Source: Deltaproteobacteria bacterium
GTDB taxonomy: Bacteria > Myxococcota_A > UBA9160 > PR03
Direction: 5' to 3'
DNA length: 64,000 nucleotides
NCBI GenBank assembly: GCA_035063765.1
Contig: JAPSFT010000004.1
Span: forward strand, 231,546-295,545
Positions 1 to 9,411 of this stretch are shown here, one piece after another. The number at the start of each line of letters is the position of its first letter. The stretch's first letter is position 1. A model generated the notes under the pieces. That model made no database searches. It was not told where the DNA came from and saw nothing but the letters and a program-made list of their open reading frames with translations. The translations under genes were made by a program, and so were the position numbers.

Positions 1-103
1 TCCGGAGCATCTCGAGCCTCCCGGGCGGAAGCGGCCCGAGGATACGCCCGGTCGCGTGCCTCCGGCGAGAGCGGCCGCGCGCTCGACGCGCGCCCGCCCG
101 AAA

Positions 104-117
104 TGTAACGTGTTTCA
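104..117. promoter_or_regulatory. Possible TetR-family operator (AAC-N2-GTT core)
   Basis: The 14-mer TGTAACGTGTTTCA sits in the only AT-richer patch before the first gene, about 27 nt ahead of its GTG start. Its halves are inverted (AAC and GTT cores separated by two bases, with outer TG and CA). This fits the general TnnAACnnGTTnnA shape known for KstR-type TetR regulators of lipid and steroid degradation genes. It is a single site recognised by eye and no regulator is encoded next to it, so the assignment is inference. Confidence 0.3.
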
Positions 118-143
118 AATCGAGTGCGGGAGGCGAGGACGGC

Positions 144-926
144 GTGGCAGCGCGCGCGCAGGCGGGCGGGCTGGTGGCGGGCAAGGCGGCGCTGGTGACC
201 GGCGCGGCCTCCGGCATCGGGCGCGCCACCGCGCTCGCGCTCGCGCGCGAGGGCGCCGCGGTGCTGGTCTCGGATCGCGACGGCGAGGGCGCCGAGCGGG
301 TCGCCGCGGAGATCGGGGGGCAGGGCGGCCGTGCGCGTGCCGCGCGCTGCGACGTGACGCGGGCCGGCGAGGTCGAGACGATGGTGCGGGCCGCCCTCGA
401 CGCCTTCGGCGGGCGCCTCGACTGCGCCGTGAACAACGCCGGGATCACGGCGCCGGGCGGCCTCGTGCACGACATCGACCCGGCCGACTGGGAGCGCCAG
501 CTCGCCGTGAACCTGACCGGCACCTTCCTGTGCCTGCGGGCCGAGCTGCCGGTGATGCGGGCGCAGCGCGCGGGCTCGATCGTGAACGTGGCGTCCGGCG
601 CGGGCCTCATCGGGGCGCCCGGGCTCGCCCACTACTGCGCGTCCAAGCACGGGCTGCTCGGGCTCACCCGGACGGCGGCCCTCGAGAACGCCGCGCTCGG
701 CGTGCGCGTGAACGCGCTCTGCCCGGGCGCGACCGACACACCGATGCTGCGCGCGGCCATGGACCGCTCGGAGGACACGCGCCGGATGATCCTGGCGAGC
801 CTCCCGTCCGGCCGGCTCGGCACGCCCGGGGAGGTGGCCGAGGCGGCCGTCTGGCTGTGCTCGGAGCGCGCCTCCTACGTGAGCGGCGAGTCGCTGCTCG
901 TGGACGGCGGCGCCCTGGCGCGCTGA
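144..926 (+). CDS. SDR family NAD(P)-dependent oxidoreductase (first of three)
   Basis: A 260-residue classical short-chain dehydrogenase/reductase for alcohol or ketone interconversion with NAD(P). The Rossmann glycine motif TGAASGIG is at residues 19-26, NNAG at 97-100, catalytic Ser at about 151, and the YxxxK pair at Tyr164 and Lys168, all intact. The GTG start at 144 is chosen because a purine-rich GGGAGGCGAGGA lies just upstream and an N-terminal strand of normal length follows. It is the first gene of a tandem SDR cluster, ending 26 nt before the next start. The three genes are too divergent for a recent duplication. The substrate cannot be read from sequence; such SDRs often act in fatty-acid, steroid or aromatic degradation. 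Confidence 0.9.
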   Translation: MAARAQAGGLVAGKAALVTGAASGIGRATALALAREGAAVLVSDRDGEGAERVAAEIGGQGGRARAARCDVTRAGEVETMVRAALDAFGGRLDCAVNNAGITAPGGLVHDIDPADWERQLAVNLTGTFLCLRAELPVMRAQRAGSIVNVASGAGLIGAPGLAHYCASKHGLLGLTRTAALENAALGVRVNALCPGATDTPMLRAAMDRSEDTRRMILASLPSGRLGTPGEVAEAAVWLCSERASYVSGESLLVDGGALAR

Positions 927-952
927 AGGCTTCGACGACGAGAGGAGGTCCC

Positions 953-1702
953 ATGCAGCGTTTCGAGGAGAAGGTGGTCCTGATCACGGGCGCGGCCTCG
1001 GGCATCGGCCGCGCCTGCGCCCTGCGGCTCGCGGAGGAGGGCGCCCGGCTCGCGCTCTCCGACATCCAGGCCGAGGCGCTGGAGGGGGTCGCCAAGGAGG
1101 CGCGCGAGCGCGGCGCCGAGGTGGACACGCGCCGGCTCGACGTCGCGGACGAAGCGCAGGTGCGCGCGGCCGTCGCGGCCGCGGTCGATCGCTTCGGGCG
1201 CCTCGACGTGGCCTGCAACGTGGCCGGGATCCTGCGCTTCGACCACACCCACGAGCTGGCGCTCGCCGGCTGGAGCCGGCTCCTCGCGGTGAACCTGACC
1301 GGCACCTTCCTGGTCTGCCGCGAGGCGCTCCCGCACCTGCTCGCGACGCGCGGCAACGTCGTCAACGTCGCCTCGACCGCCGGGATGCGCGGGCACCCCT
1401 GGACGGCGGCCTACTCCGCCTCCAAGGGCGGGATGATCGCGCTCACCGCGACGATCGCCGTCGAGTACTCGAAGCAGGGGGTGCGCGCCAACGCGATCTG
1501 CCCGGGCAGCATCGAGACGCCGATCACCCAGGCCTTCCGCATCCCGGAGGGCGCCGATCCGAAGCTCGTGCGGCGCATGATGCCGCTCACCGGCTTCGCC
1601 GGTCCGGAGAAGGTGGCGAGCGCGGTGGCCTTCGTCGCCTCCGAGGAGGGCTCGCACATCACCGGCGAGACGATCCGCATCGACGGCGGCGCGCTCTCGT
1701 GA
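953..1702 (+). CDS. SDR family NAD(P)-dependent oxidoreductase (second of three)
   Basis: A 249-residue classical SDR. TGAASGIG lies at the first beta-alpha turn (residues 13-20), a variant NVAG replaces the usual NNAG, and the YSASK catalytic motif is present. Its C-terminus has the typical TGETIRIDGGA ending seen in cytosolic SDRs. ATG 953 follows a strong AGAGGAGG Shine-Dalgarno. The stop overlaps the next start by four bases (GTGA), so translation of the second and third genes is coupled. The related FabG branch reduces 3-oxoacyl thioesters, but 2,5-diketo-cyclohexane and steroid dehydrogenases look similar, so I leave the substrate open. Confidence 0.9.
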   Translation: MQRFEEKVVLITGAASGIGRACALRLAEEGARLALSDIQAEALEGVAKEARERGAEVDTRRLDVADEAQVRAAVAAAVDRFGRLDVACNVAGILRFDHTHELALAGWSRLLAVNLTGTFLVCREALPHLLATRGNVVNVASTAGMRGHPWTAAYSASKGGMIALTATIAVEYSKQGVRANAICPGSIETPITQAFRIPEGADPKLVRRMMPLTGFAGPEKVASAVAFVASEEGSHITGETIRIDGGALS

Positions 1703-2484
1703 GCGGGCTCCTCGCCGGCCGCGTCGCGGTGGTGTCGGGGGTCGGGCCCGGGCTCGGCCGGGAGGTCGCGCGGGCGCTCGCGCGCGAAGGCGCCGACCTG
1801 GTGCTGGCCGCGCGTACCGCAGCGCGGCTCGGCGAGGTGGCGGCCGAGGTCCGCGCGGCCGGCCGGCGCGTGCTCGAGGTGCCGGCCGACGTCGCCGACG
1901 CCGGCGCCTGCGAGCAGCTCGCGGCGCGGGCGCGCGCCGCGTACGGGCGCATCGACGTGCTCGTGAACAACGCCTTCGAGATGGGGCCCATGAAGCCGCT
2001 CGTCGAGGCCAGTCCGGACGAGCTGCTCCAGCCGATCCGCGTGAACCTGATCGGCGCGCTCCAGCTCACGCGCGCCGTGCTCCCCGCGATGCGCGCGCAG
2101 GGCCGGGGCTCGATCGTGATGGTCAACTCGATGGTGATCCGCGACGTGCTGCCGAACATGGGCCCCTACGCGGCGTCGAAGGCGGCGCTCCTGGCGGCCA
2201 CCCAGGGGCTGGCCCGCGAGCTCGGCCCCGAGGGCATCCGCGTGAACTCGGTGATGCCCGGCTACATCTGGGGCCCGAACCTCCAGGCCTACTTCGCCGC
2301 GCAGGCGGAGCAGCGAGGGACGACCCCGCAGGCGATCTACGACGAGACGGCCGCCGCGACCGCGCTGCGCCACCTGCCGACCCCCGAGGAGATCGCCGAC
2401 GCGGTCGTGTTCTTCGCCTCGGACCTCGCACGCGTGGTGACGGGCCAGTCGCTCGACGTGAACGGCGGCCACGTCCTCCACTGA
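1699..2484 (+). CDS. SDR family oxidoreductase (third of three)
   Basis: A 261-residue SDR that begins with GTG overlapping the previous stop codon. The nucleotide-binding motif is the variant SGVGPGLG (residues 13-20), NNAF stands in place of NNAG at 90-93, and Ser144, Tyr157 and Lys161 form the catalytic set. The SGVGPGLG form is typical of a separate SDR subgroup, so this gene is probably not a simple copy of its two neighbours. The cluster may catalyse successive steps, or handle stereoisomers, of one degradation pathway. A new gene begins 50 nt downstream. Confidence 0.88.
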   Translation: MSGLLAGRVAVVSGVGPGLGREVARALAREGADLVLAARTAARLGEVAAEVRAAGRRVLEVPADVADAGACEQLAARARAAYGRIDVLVNNAFEMGPMKPLVEASPDELLQPIRVNLIGALQLTRAVLPAMRAQGRGSIVMVNSMVIRDVLPNMGPYAASKAALLAATQGLARELGPEGIRVNSVMPGYIWGPNLQAYFAAQAEQRGTTPQAIYDETAAATALRHLPTPEEIADAVVFFASDLARVVTGQSLDVNGGHVLH

Positions 2485-2534
2485 GCGCGTGCCGGCCCGC
2501 GGCGCCGCGCCGGCGATCTGCTACCTCCGGGGCC

Positions 2535-3743
2535 ATGACCGAGGACCCCGCGGCGCGGGCCGCGCCCGCGTTCGAGCTGCCCGATCTCGACCGCCTCGAC
2601 CTCGCCCAGCTCCAGCGGCGGCGCGGCGAGAAGTGGCGGCTCCATCCGCCCGACGTGCTGCCGGCCTGGGTCGCCGAGATGGACTTCCCGCTGGCCGCCC
2701 CGGTCCGCCGCGTCGTCGAGGAGGCGCTCGCCCTCGAGGACCTCGGCTACCCGCTGAACCCGCGCCCGCCCGACCTGCCGGCGGTCTTCGCCGCGCGCAT
2801 GGCGGAGCGCTTCGGCTGGCGCATCGACCCGCGGCAGGTGGAGGTGCTGACCGACGTCGTGCAGGGCCTCTACGTCGCGCTCGACCGCTTCAGCGCGCCC
2901 GGCGAGGGCGTGGTCGTGCAGACGCCCGTCTACCCGCCGTTCCTCCAGGCCGTGCGCGACATGGGCCGGCGGCTCGTCGAGAACCCGCTGGTCGAGGGTG
3001 CGGCGCGCTTCGAGATGGATCTCGAGGGCCTCGGCGCGGCCGTGGATCCCGCCACACGGGTGCTCCTCCTGTGCAATCCGCAGAACCCGACCGGCCGGGC
3101 CTTCGAGCGCGGCGAGCTCGCGGCGCTGGCCGAGCTCGCGCTGCGCCACGACTGGGTGGTGGTGTCCGACGAGATCCACGCCGATCTCGTCTACGAAGGG
3201 TCGCAGCACGTACCCTTCGCGACCCTCGCGCCCGAGGTCGAGGCGCGCACGATCACGCTCACCTCGGCCACCAAGGCCTTCAACATCCCGGGCCTGCGCT
3301 GCGCGGTCGCCCACTTCGGGAGCGCGGAGCTCGCGGCGCGCTTCCGCTCGCTGCCCCGCCATCTCCGGGGCGGCATCGGCTCGCTCGGGCTCGCGGCCAC
3401 GGCCGCGGCCTGGAGCGAGGGCCAGCCCTGGCTCGACCACGTGCTGCGCACGCTCGCGCGCAACCGCGATCTGGTCGCGGGGTTCGTCGCGCGCGAGCTG
3501 CCCGGCGTGCGCCACCACCCGCCCGAGGCGAGCTACCTCGCCTGGCTCGACTGCCGCGCGCTCGCGCTCGGCCCCTCGCCGCAGCGCTTCTTCCTGGAGC
3601 ACGCGCGGGTGGGACTCTCCCCCGGCGAGGCCTTCGGCGGGCCCGGCGCGGGCTTCGTGCGGCTCAACTTCGCCACCTCGCGGGCGCTGCTCGGCGAGAT
3701 CCTGGAGCGGATGGCCAAGGCGTTGCGCCAGCGCGGCGCGTGA
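2535..3743 (+). CDS. PatB/MalY-like PLP-dependent aminotransferase / C-S lyase
   Basis: A 402-residue fold-type I PLP enzyme. The early WVAEMDF motif (residues 45-51) is a hallmark of the MalY/PatB cystathionine beta-lyase group. The PLP Lys is Lys247 in SATKAFN, Asn184 is in NPQNPTGR, Asp212 is in SDEIHAD, and a C-terminal FVRLNFA carries the carboxylate-binding Arg. Members cleave C-S bonds of cystathionine or cysteine conjugates, or act as transaminases; which applies here is not decidable. ATG 2535 is preceded by GCTACCTC seven bases upstream, resembling the start-proximal hexamers seen elsewhere in this window. The next gene starts 14 nt after the stop. Confidence 0.85.
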   Translation: MTEDPAARAAPAFELPDLDRLDLAQLQRRRGEKWRLHPPDVLPAWVAEMDFPLAAPVRRVVEEALALEDLGYPLNPRPPDLPAVFAARMAERFGWRIDPRQVEVLTDVVQGLYVALDRFSAPGEGVVVQTPVYPPFLQAVRDMGRRLVENPLVEGAARFEMDLEGLGAAVDPATRVLLLCNPQNPTGRAFERGELAALAELALRHDWVVVSDEIHADLVYEGSQHVPFATLAPEVEARTITLTSATKAFNIPGLRCAVAHFGSAELAARFRSLPRHLRGGIGSLGLAATAAAWSEGQPWLDHVLRTLARNRDLVAGFVARELPGVRHHPPEASYLAWLDCRALALGPSPQRFFLEHARVGLSPGEAFGGPGAGFVRLNFATSRALLGEILERMAKALRQRGA

Positions 3744-3757
3744 TACCCTGCGGCGCG

Positions 3758-4981
3758 ATGCCCCTCCAGATCCGGGATCCCGAGGTCTTCGGCGTCGGCC
3801 ACGACTCGCTGACCCTGAGCTTCCGGGTCGAGGACGGCGCGGGGCCGGTCGACGCGGCGGTGCGCGTGCTCGTGGACGGCGAGGCGCGCGCGATCGCGGA
3901 GGGGCCCGGGACCCGCGTCGTGCGCCTCGGGGGCCTGCCCGCCGGTCGCGCGCTGCGGCTCGAGCTCGTGGCGCCCGGCGTCGAGGTGCCGCCCCACGAC
4001 CGCTACTGGCCCGAGCGCGTGCGCACGCTGCCGGCCCCCCGCGCGCGCCGCACCGCCACCTTCGCGACCCTCAACGACCTGCACTTCGGCGAGCCCCGCT
4101 TCGGCGGGCGCCTCACGGCCGACCACGAGTACGGCGAGGCCGAGCCCGGCTTCCCGCTGATCCGCGCCGACGACAGCGAGCTTCCCTACTGGCGGATCAT
4201 GAACGAGGACGCCATCGCCGAGATCAACGCGGCGGGCGTGGACGCGGCCTTCGTGAAGGGCGACATCGCGGACGTGGGGCTGCCCGAGCAGTTCGCGCTC
4301 GCGCGCGAGGCCTTCGCGCGCTTCGCGATGCCCCACCACGCCTTCCTCGGCAACCACGACTACTACGGGCGCCACAACGGGGCGGGCGAGGTCGACGGCT
4401 ACGCGCTCCTCGGCCAGCCGCGCGCGCCGCGCCAGGTCGAGCTCGGTGGCTGGCGCCTGCTGCTGCTCGAGACCGCCGAGCCCGGCCTCCACCACGGTGT
4501 GTTCGCCGAGGACCGCCTCGCGTGGCTCGCCGGGGCGCTCGCCGAGACCCGGGAGCAGGGCCTCCCGACCCTGCTCCTCATGCACCACCAGCCGGTCCCG
4601 CCCGAGCACCGCGACAGCTACCCGAACACGATCGGGATGGAGCCCGAGCACTCGCTGCGCTTCTTCGACCTGATCGGTGCGAACCCGCAGGTGCGGGGCG
4701 TCCTGATCGGGCACACCCATCGCAACCGCGTGCGCCGCTACCCGGCCGCGGGCCACGCCCCCTTCGTCGAGGTGAACTGCACCAAGGACTACCCGGGCGG
4801 CTGGGCGCACTACGAGCTCTACGAGGACGGCAGCTTCCGCCAGGAGGTGCGGCGCACCTCGAGCGGGCGGGCGCTCGCCCACTCGACGCGCTGCCGCCAC
4901 TGCTTCCGCGGCTTCTACCGCGACTTCGCGCTCGGAACGCTCGAGGAGCGGAGCTTCGTCGCCGGTGCGGGGGACGGCTAG
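3758..4981 (+). CDS. Calcineurin-like metallophosphoesterase
   Basis: A 407-residue two-part protein: an N-terminal beta-rich domain (about residues 5-95, fibronectin-like) and a metallophosphoesterase domain. The metal ligands can be followed in order: Asp107 and His109 (NDLHF), Asp169 (KGDI), Asn199 and His200 (GNHD), His276/277 (MHHQPV) and His319/321 (GHTH). The family hydrolyses phosphomonoesters or phosphodiesters with a dinuclear metal centre. There is no signal peptide, so a cytoplasmic location is likely. TACCCT lies 8 nt before the ATG. The C-terminus holds an unusual CRHCF pair of cysteines (residues 379-383) whose purpose I cannot assign. Confidence 0.85.
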   Translation: MPLQIRDPEVFGVGHDSLTLSFRVEDGAGPVDAAVRVLVDGEARAIAEGPGTRVVRLGGLPAGRALRLELVAPGVEVPPHDRYWPERVRTLPAPRARRTATFATLNDLHFGEPRFGGRLTADHEYGEAEPGFPLIRADDSELPYWRIMNEDAIAEINAAGVDAAFVKGDIADVGLPEQFALAREAFARFAMPHHAFLGNHDYYGRHNGAGEVDGYALLGQPRAPRQVELGGWRLLLLETAEPGLHHGVFAEDRLAWLAGALAETREQGLPTLLLMHHQPVPPEHRDSYPNTIGMEPEHSLRFFDLIGANPQVRGVLIGHTHRNRVRRYPAAGHAPFVEVNCTKDYPGGWAHYELYEDGSFRQEVRRTSSGRALAHSTRCRHCFRGFYRDFALGTLEERSFVAGAGDG

Positions 4982-4998
4982 GAACGGGAGGTCCGATC

Positions 4999-5506
4999 GT
5001 GAGAGCCGTCCTGCGCGTCCTCGGCCTCCTCTTCGCGGGTCTGCTCCTCGGGATCGCCGCCCTGTCGGTCGCGGCCCGCTTCCACGACGGGCCGATCGCG
5101 ATCTTCGCCGGCGGACCCTTCACGAGCGGGCGGCTCGTGACGGGGCCCGAGCCCGACTGGAGCTTCGTCCACGGGGTCCGCGAGGTGGAGTTCCAGCTCC
5201 TCGCTCCGCCTCGCTCGCGCACCACCTGGATCCTCGACCACGAGGGCAGGGCGTACATCCCCTGCGGCTACATGACGAGCTGGTGGGGACGGCTCTGGAA
5301 GCGCTGGCCGCACGAGGCCGCGCGGGATCCGCGCATCCTCCTGCGCGTCGGCGACGAGCTCTACGAGCGCCGGCTCGTGCGGATCGAGGCGGGCCCCGAG
5401 GTGGCGCCGCTGCTCGCCGAGCTCGGCCGCAAGTACCTCGGGGGCCGCGAGGTCCCGCTGGCGGCCGTGCGCTCCGGCGAGCTCTGGCTCTTCGAGCTGG
5501 CGCCGC

Positions 5507-5523
<17 letters not shown>
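4999..5523 (+). CDS. Conserved membrane-anchored protein of unknown function
   Basis: A 174-residue protein with one N-terminal transmembrane helix (about residues 4-26), then an extracytoplasmic globular part that contains GPEPDWSF and an IPCGYMTSWWG stretch. I recognise it only as a type of small envelope protein seen in proteobacterial genomes and do not assign a reaction. GTG 4999 is chosen because GGGAGG lies 8 nt upstream and the hydrophobic helix follows at once. The 3' end overlaps the converging class III aminotransferase by 17 bp. It probably shares a transcript with the metallophosphoesterase, 17 nt upstream. Confidence 0.75.
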
Positions 5524-6886
<1,363 letters not shown>

Positions 6887-6956
6887 GGGCGGGGAGGATA
6901 CGCGAGCGAGCCGCGCGGGCGCGATCGGCTACCGTCGCCCGCGAGCGGAGGCCGCC

Positions 6957-7676
6957 ATGGGGGAGGCGCGGGAGCACAGCCAGGAGCGCCGGCGCGAGCT
7001 GCTCCAGAAGGTGCCCCTCTTCAGCGGGCTCGCGCCCGAGCGGCTCGAGGCGCTCGCCGGCGCCACCACCACGAGGCGCCTCGCGTCGCGCGAGCCGCTC
7101 TTCCACCGGGGCGACGCGGCGGCCCAGGTGTACGTCGTCGCGAGCGGCCGGCTGAAGGTCGTCGCCACCTCGAAGGAGGGCGGCGACATGGTGCTCGCGA
7201 TCCTCGACGAGGGTGAGGTGGTGGGCGAGCTCCCGATGTTGACCGGCGGCCGGCGCACGGCGAGCGTGGTCGCCCTCGAGCCCTGCGAGCTCGTGGCGCT
7301 GGCGCGCCGCGATTTCCTGCGCTTCCTGCGCGAGCAGCCCGAGGCGGCGGTCGAGCTCCTGGTCGTGCTCGCCGAGCGCCTGGTGCGGATCAGCGAGTTC
7401 GCCGAGGACACGCTCTTCCTGGCCGTGCCGGCGCGGCTCGCGAAGAAGCTCCTGCACCTGGCCGAGCGTTTCGGAAGCGAAGCGGGCAGCGGCGTGCGGA
7501 TCGGGCTCCGGCTCTCCCAGAGCGAGCTCGCGGACCTGGTCGGCACCACCCGCGAGAGCGTCAACAAGCAGCTCCGCGCCTGGAGCGGGGACGGGATCCT
7601 GCGCATGGAGCGCGGCGAGCTCACGATCCTCGACCCGGCGCGGCTCGAGCACTTCGCCGGTCTCGTCGCGCGCTGA
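6957..7676 (+). CDS. Crp/Fnr family transcriptional regulator
   Basis: A 239-residue regulator with an N-terminal cyclic-nucleotide-binding beta-barrel (about residues 20-135) and a C-terminal Crp-type helix-turn-helix (about 186-209, LSQSELADLVG then TTRESVNKQL). The phosphate-binding cassette reads GELPMLTGGRRTA (residues 90-102), so the Arg that contacts the cyclic-nucleotide phosphate in CRP is kept. No FNR-type cysteine cluster is visible. It therefore probably senses a cyclic nucleotide rather than oxygen, although many such proteins bind other ligands or none. ATG 6957 follows GCGGAGG. It is divergent from the aminotransferase gene, which is a plausible target. Confidence 0.88.
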   Translation: MGEAREHSQERRRELLQKVPLFSGLAPERLEALAGATTTRRLASREPLFHRGDAAAQVYVVASGRLKVVATSKEGGDMVLAILDEGEVVGELPMLTGGRRTASVVALEPCELVALARRDFLRFLREQPEAAVELLVVLAERLVRISEFAEDTLFLAVPARLAKKLLHLAERFGSEAGSGVRIGLRLSQSELADLVGTTRESVNKQLRAWSGDGILRMERGELTILDPARLEHFAGLVAR

Positions 7677-7749
7677 GCCGGCCCGGGGCTTGCCCCCGAT
7701 GCCGCGCCGCCCGGACGCGCTACCGTGCCACGATCGGGAGGACCGGCGA

Positions 7750-8046
7750 TTGCGCGCCCGCGGGACCTTCGCTCCCTTCGTCGACCGGGCCGGCAGCCGC
7801 GCCGGCCGCCGGATCCGCACGGCAGCGCGCGCGCCTGCCGCGGCGCTGCTGCTCGCCTGGCTCGTGGCGGCCGCACCAGCGGCGCGCGCCGACGAGCACG
7901 ATCCCGAGCGCGCCGCGCACCCGGTGCGGATCGCGGCCTACGTCCTGCATCCGATCGGTGTCGTGCTCGACTACCTGATCGTGCGTCCGGCGCACTGGGT
8001 GGTGGAGCGCGAGCCCTTCCGCACCCTCTTCGGTCACGAGGACTGA
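7750..8046 (+). CDS. Small exported protein of unknown function
   Basis: A 98-residue protein with a signal-peptide-like segment (charged RIRTAARAP, hydrophobic AAALLLAWLV, then an AxA-type site before DEHDPE). The short mature part contains HPIGVVLDYLIVRPAHWVV and a C-terminal LFGHED. I recognise it as a small conserved deltaproteobacterial-type protein but know no function. The TTG at 7750 is preferred over upstream TTG 7690 or ATG 7699 because GGGAGGA stands 7 nt before it and it gives a normal leader peptide. TACCGT at 7721-7726 may be its -10 element. Confidence 0.65.
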   Translation: MRARGTFAPFVDRAGSRAGRRIRTAARAPAAALLLAWLVAAAPAARADEHDPERAAHPVRIAAYVLHPIGVVLDYLIVRPAHWVVEREPFRTLFGHED

Positions 8047-8090
8047 GCGCCGCGAGCCTCCGGTGCGGGCTCGGCAGGCAACTTTCTCCG

Positions 8091-8119
8091 TTGTTCCCGG
8101 AGGACGCGGGCGGTATGAT
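8091..8119 (+). promoter_or_regulatory. Probable sigma70 promoter of the lpt-rpoN-PTS operon
   Basis: TTGTTC (8091-8096) and TATGAT (8114-8119) are separated by exactly 17 bp. The -10 differs from consensus at one base. Transcription would begin close to 8126, which is the ATG of lptC, so the message would have almost no leader. This is the best-looking promoter ahead of the roughly 8-kb operon. Confidence 0.55.
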
Positions 8120-8125
8120 CCTTGC

Positions 8126-8653
8126 ATGAATTTCCCCGCACTCCTTCGCGGCGCGCGGCGCCTCCACCCGATGGCGATGCTCGCCGTCGCAGCGCTCGAG
8201 GGCATGGCATCGGCAGCGGTGGCCGCGCCGCCGATGCGCATCGAGGGGATGACCTTCGTCGCGAGCACGGGCCCGGTGACCGAGCTCCTGGTGGCCGCGG
8301 ACGAGGCGGACGTCGACATCGCCGGCAACCGCGCCGAGCTCGAAGCCGTACACGCCGAGTGGACCGGCGCGGACGGGCGCGCGAGCCTCGCGCTGCGCTG
8401 CGAGCGCGGTGAGTTCGATCTCGCGACGAACGACCTCGTTGCGATCGGCGACGTGCGGGGCCGCCTCGGTGACGGGCGTGAGTTCCGCGCGCCGTGGCTC
8501 CGCTACGACCGGGCCAAGGGGGTCGCGTTCACCGACGCGCCCGTGCTGATCGTCGACCAGGGCCGCCAGCTACGCGGCGGCGGCCTTCGCTACCACGTTC
8601 GAGACCGGAGGCTGCGGCTCACCGCCGGCGCCTCCGTACGGGAGCCGAAGTGA
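8126..8653 (+). CDS. lptC: LPS export ABC transporter periplasmic protein LptC
   Basis: A 175-residue LptC/OstA-like protein: an N-terminal hydrophobic anchor (about residues 14-34), then a beta-jellyroll region with the repeated strand pattern of LptC (GMTFVAS, LRCERGEFD, FRAPWLRYDRAKG). LptC receives lipopolysaccharide from the LptB2FG transporter and passes it to LptA. It is placed as LptC because lptA and lptB follow directly, with a 4-bp GTGA overlap to the next gene. No lptF or lptG is in this window. A promoter lies immediately upstream. Confidence 0.8.
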   Translation: MNFPALLRGARRLHPMAMLAVAALEGMASAAVAAPPMRIEGMTFVASTGPVTELLVAADEADVDIAGNRAELEAVHAEWTGADGRASLALRCERGEFDLATNDLVAIGDVRGRLGDGREFRAPWLRYDRAKGVAFTDAPVLIVDQGRQLRGGGLRYHVRDRRLRLTAGASVREPK

Positions 8654-9411
8654 CCCGACGTGGCCTGGGAGCCGTTCTCGCGAGCGCCGGCATCGCGATC
8701 TGCCTGCTCGTGCTCGCCTACGACCCGGACGCTGCCCGAGCGCGCTCGAGTGCGGCGGCGATTGCGCCGAAGGAGCCGGGGGCGCCCTACGCGGCCACCG
8801 CTGGGGCCCCGGAGGGAAGCACCGTGGCCGCCACGCCGGCCGAGCCGATCCGGCTCGCCGTCAACGAGCAGGAGCAGGGCCCGCCGCCGGCCACGCCGGC
8901 CGCTGAGGACGTGGCCGCCCGGACGCCGGCGGACGCGCCCCGGCCGGGCATGCTCCGGATCGAGAGCGACCAGCCCCTCTCGATCACCGCCGAGGAGCTC
9001 GAGGCGATCGAGGAGCCGGACGGGAGCCGCCGGCTCGTCTTCAACCAGAAGGTGAACGTGGACCAGGGCGGGCTCCGGGTGCAGTCGGACCGGCTCGAGG
9101 CCCATTACGCGCCGCAGGCAAGCGAGCCCGAACGGCTCGTCGCGCGCGGCCACGTCCGGGTCCGGCAGGAGAAGCGCGAGCTCTCGTGCGCGACCGCCAC
9201 CTACTTCCCGGCCAAGCAGCAGCTCGAGTGCTCGGGCAACGCCCTGCTCCGCGACGGGGCGAACCGGGTGAGCGGCAAGACGATCGAGATCCTGTTCGCC
9301 GAGGATCGCATCCGCGTGAAGGGCGGGGCGACGGTGAACGTGGCGCCCGAGGAGAAGAAGGCCGCACCCGGGGCCAGCGCCGAGGCGCGGCCGGTGGAGA
9401 CCACCCCTTGA
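8650..9411 (+). CDS. lptA: LPS transport periplasmic protein LptA-like
   Basis: A 253-residue protein with an N-terminal hydrophobic segment (about residues 5-22), a long Ala/Pro-rich low-complexity stretch (about 30-100) and a C-terminal OstA/LptA domain starting near IESDQPLSITAEEL. The domain shows the alternating-strand pattern of the LptA bridge (RVQSDRLEAHY, ELSCATATYFP, VSGKTIEILFAEDRI). LptA forms the periplasmic bridge that carries LPS to LptD. It is longer than E. coli LptA (about 185 aa) because of the linker. The GTG start overlaps the lptC stop, and the TTG of lptB overlaps its own stop. Confidence 0.8.
   Translation: MTRRGLGAVLASAGIAICLLVLAYDPDAARARSSAAAIAPKEPGAPYAATAGAPEGSTVAATPAEPIRLAVNEQEQGPPPATPAAEDVAARTPADAPRPGMLRIESDQPLSITAEELEAIEEPDGSRRLVFNQKVNVDQGGLRVQSDRLEAHYAPQASEPERLVARGHVRVRQEKRELSCATATYFPAKQQLECSGNALLRDGANRVSGKTIEILFAEDRIRVKGGATVNVAPEEKKAAPGASAEARPVETTP

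Noticed and set aside
56..952. Open frame upstream of and continuous with the second SDR gene
   Set aside because: The part before 953 is Arg/Gly-rich noise overlapping the first SDR gene in another frame; ATG 953 with its AGAGGAGG site is the real start.
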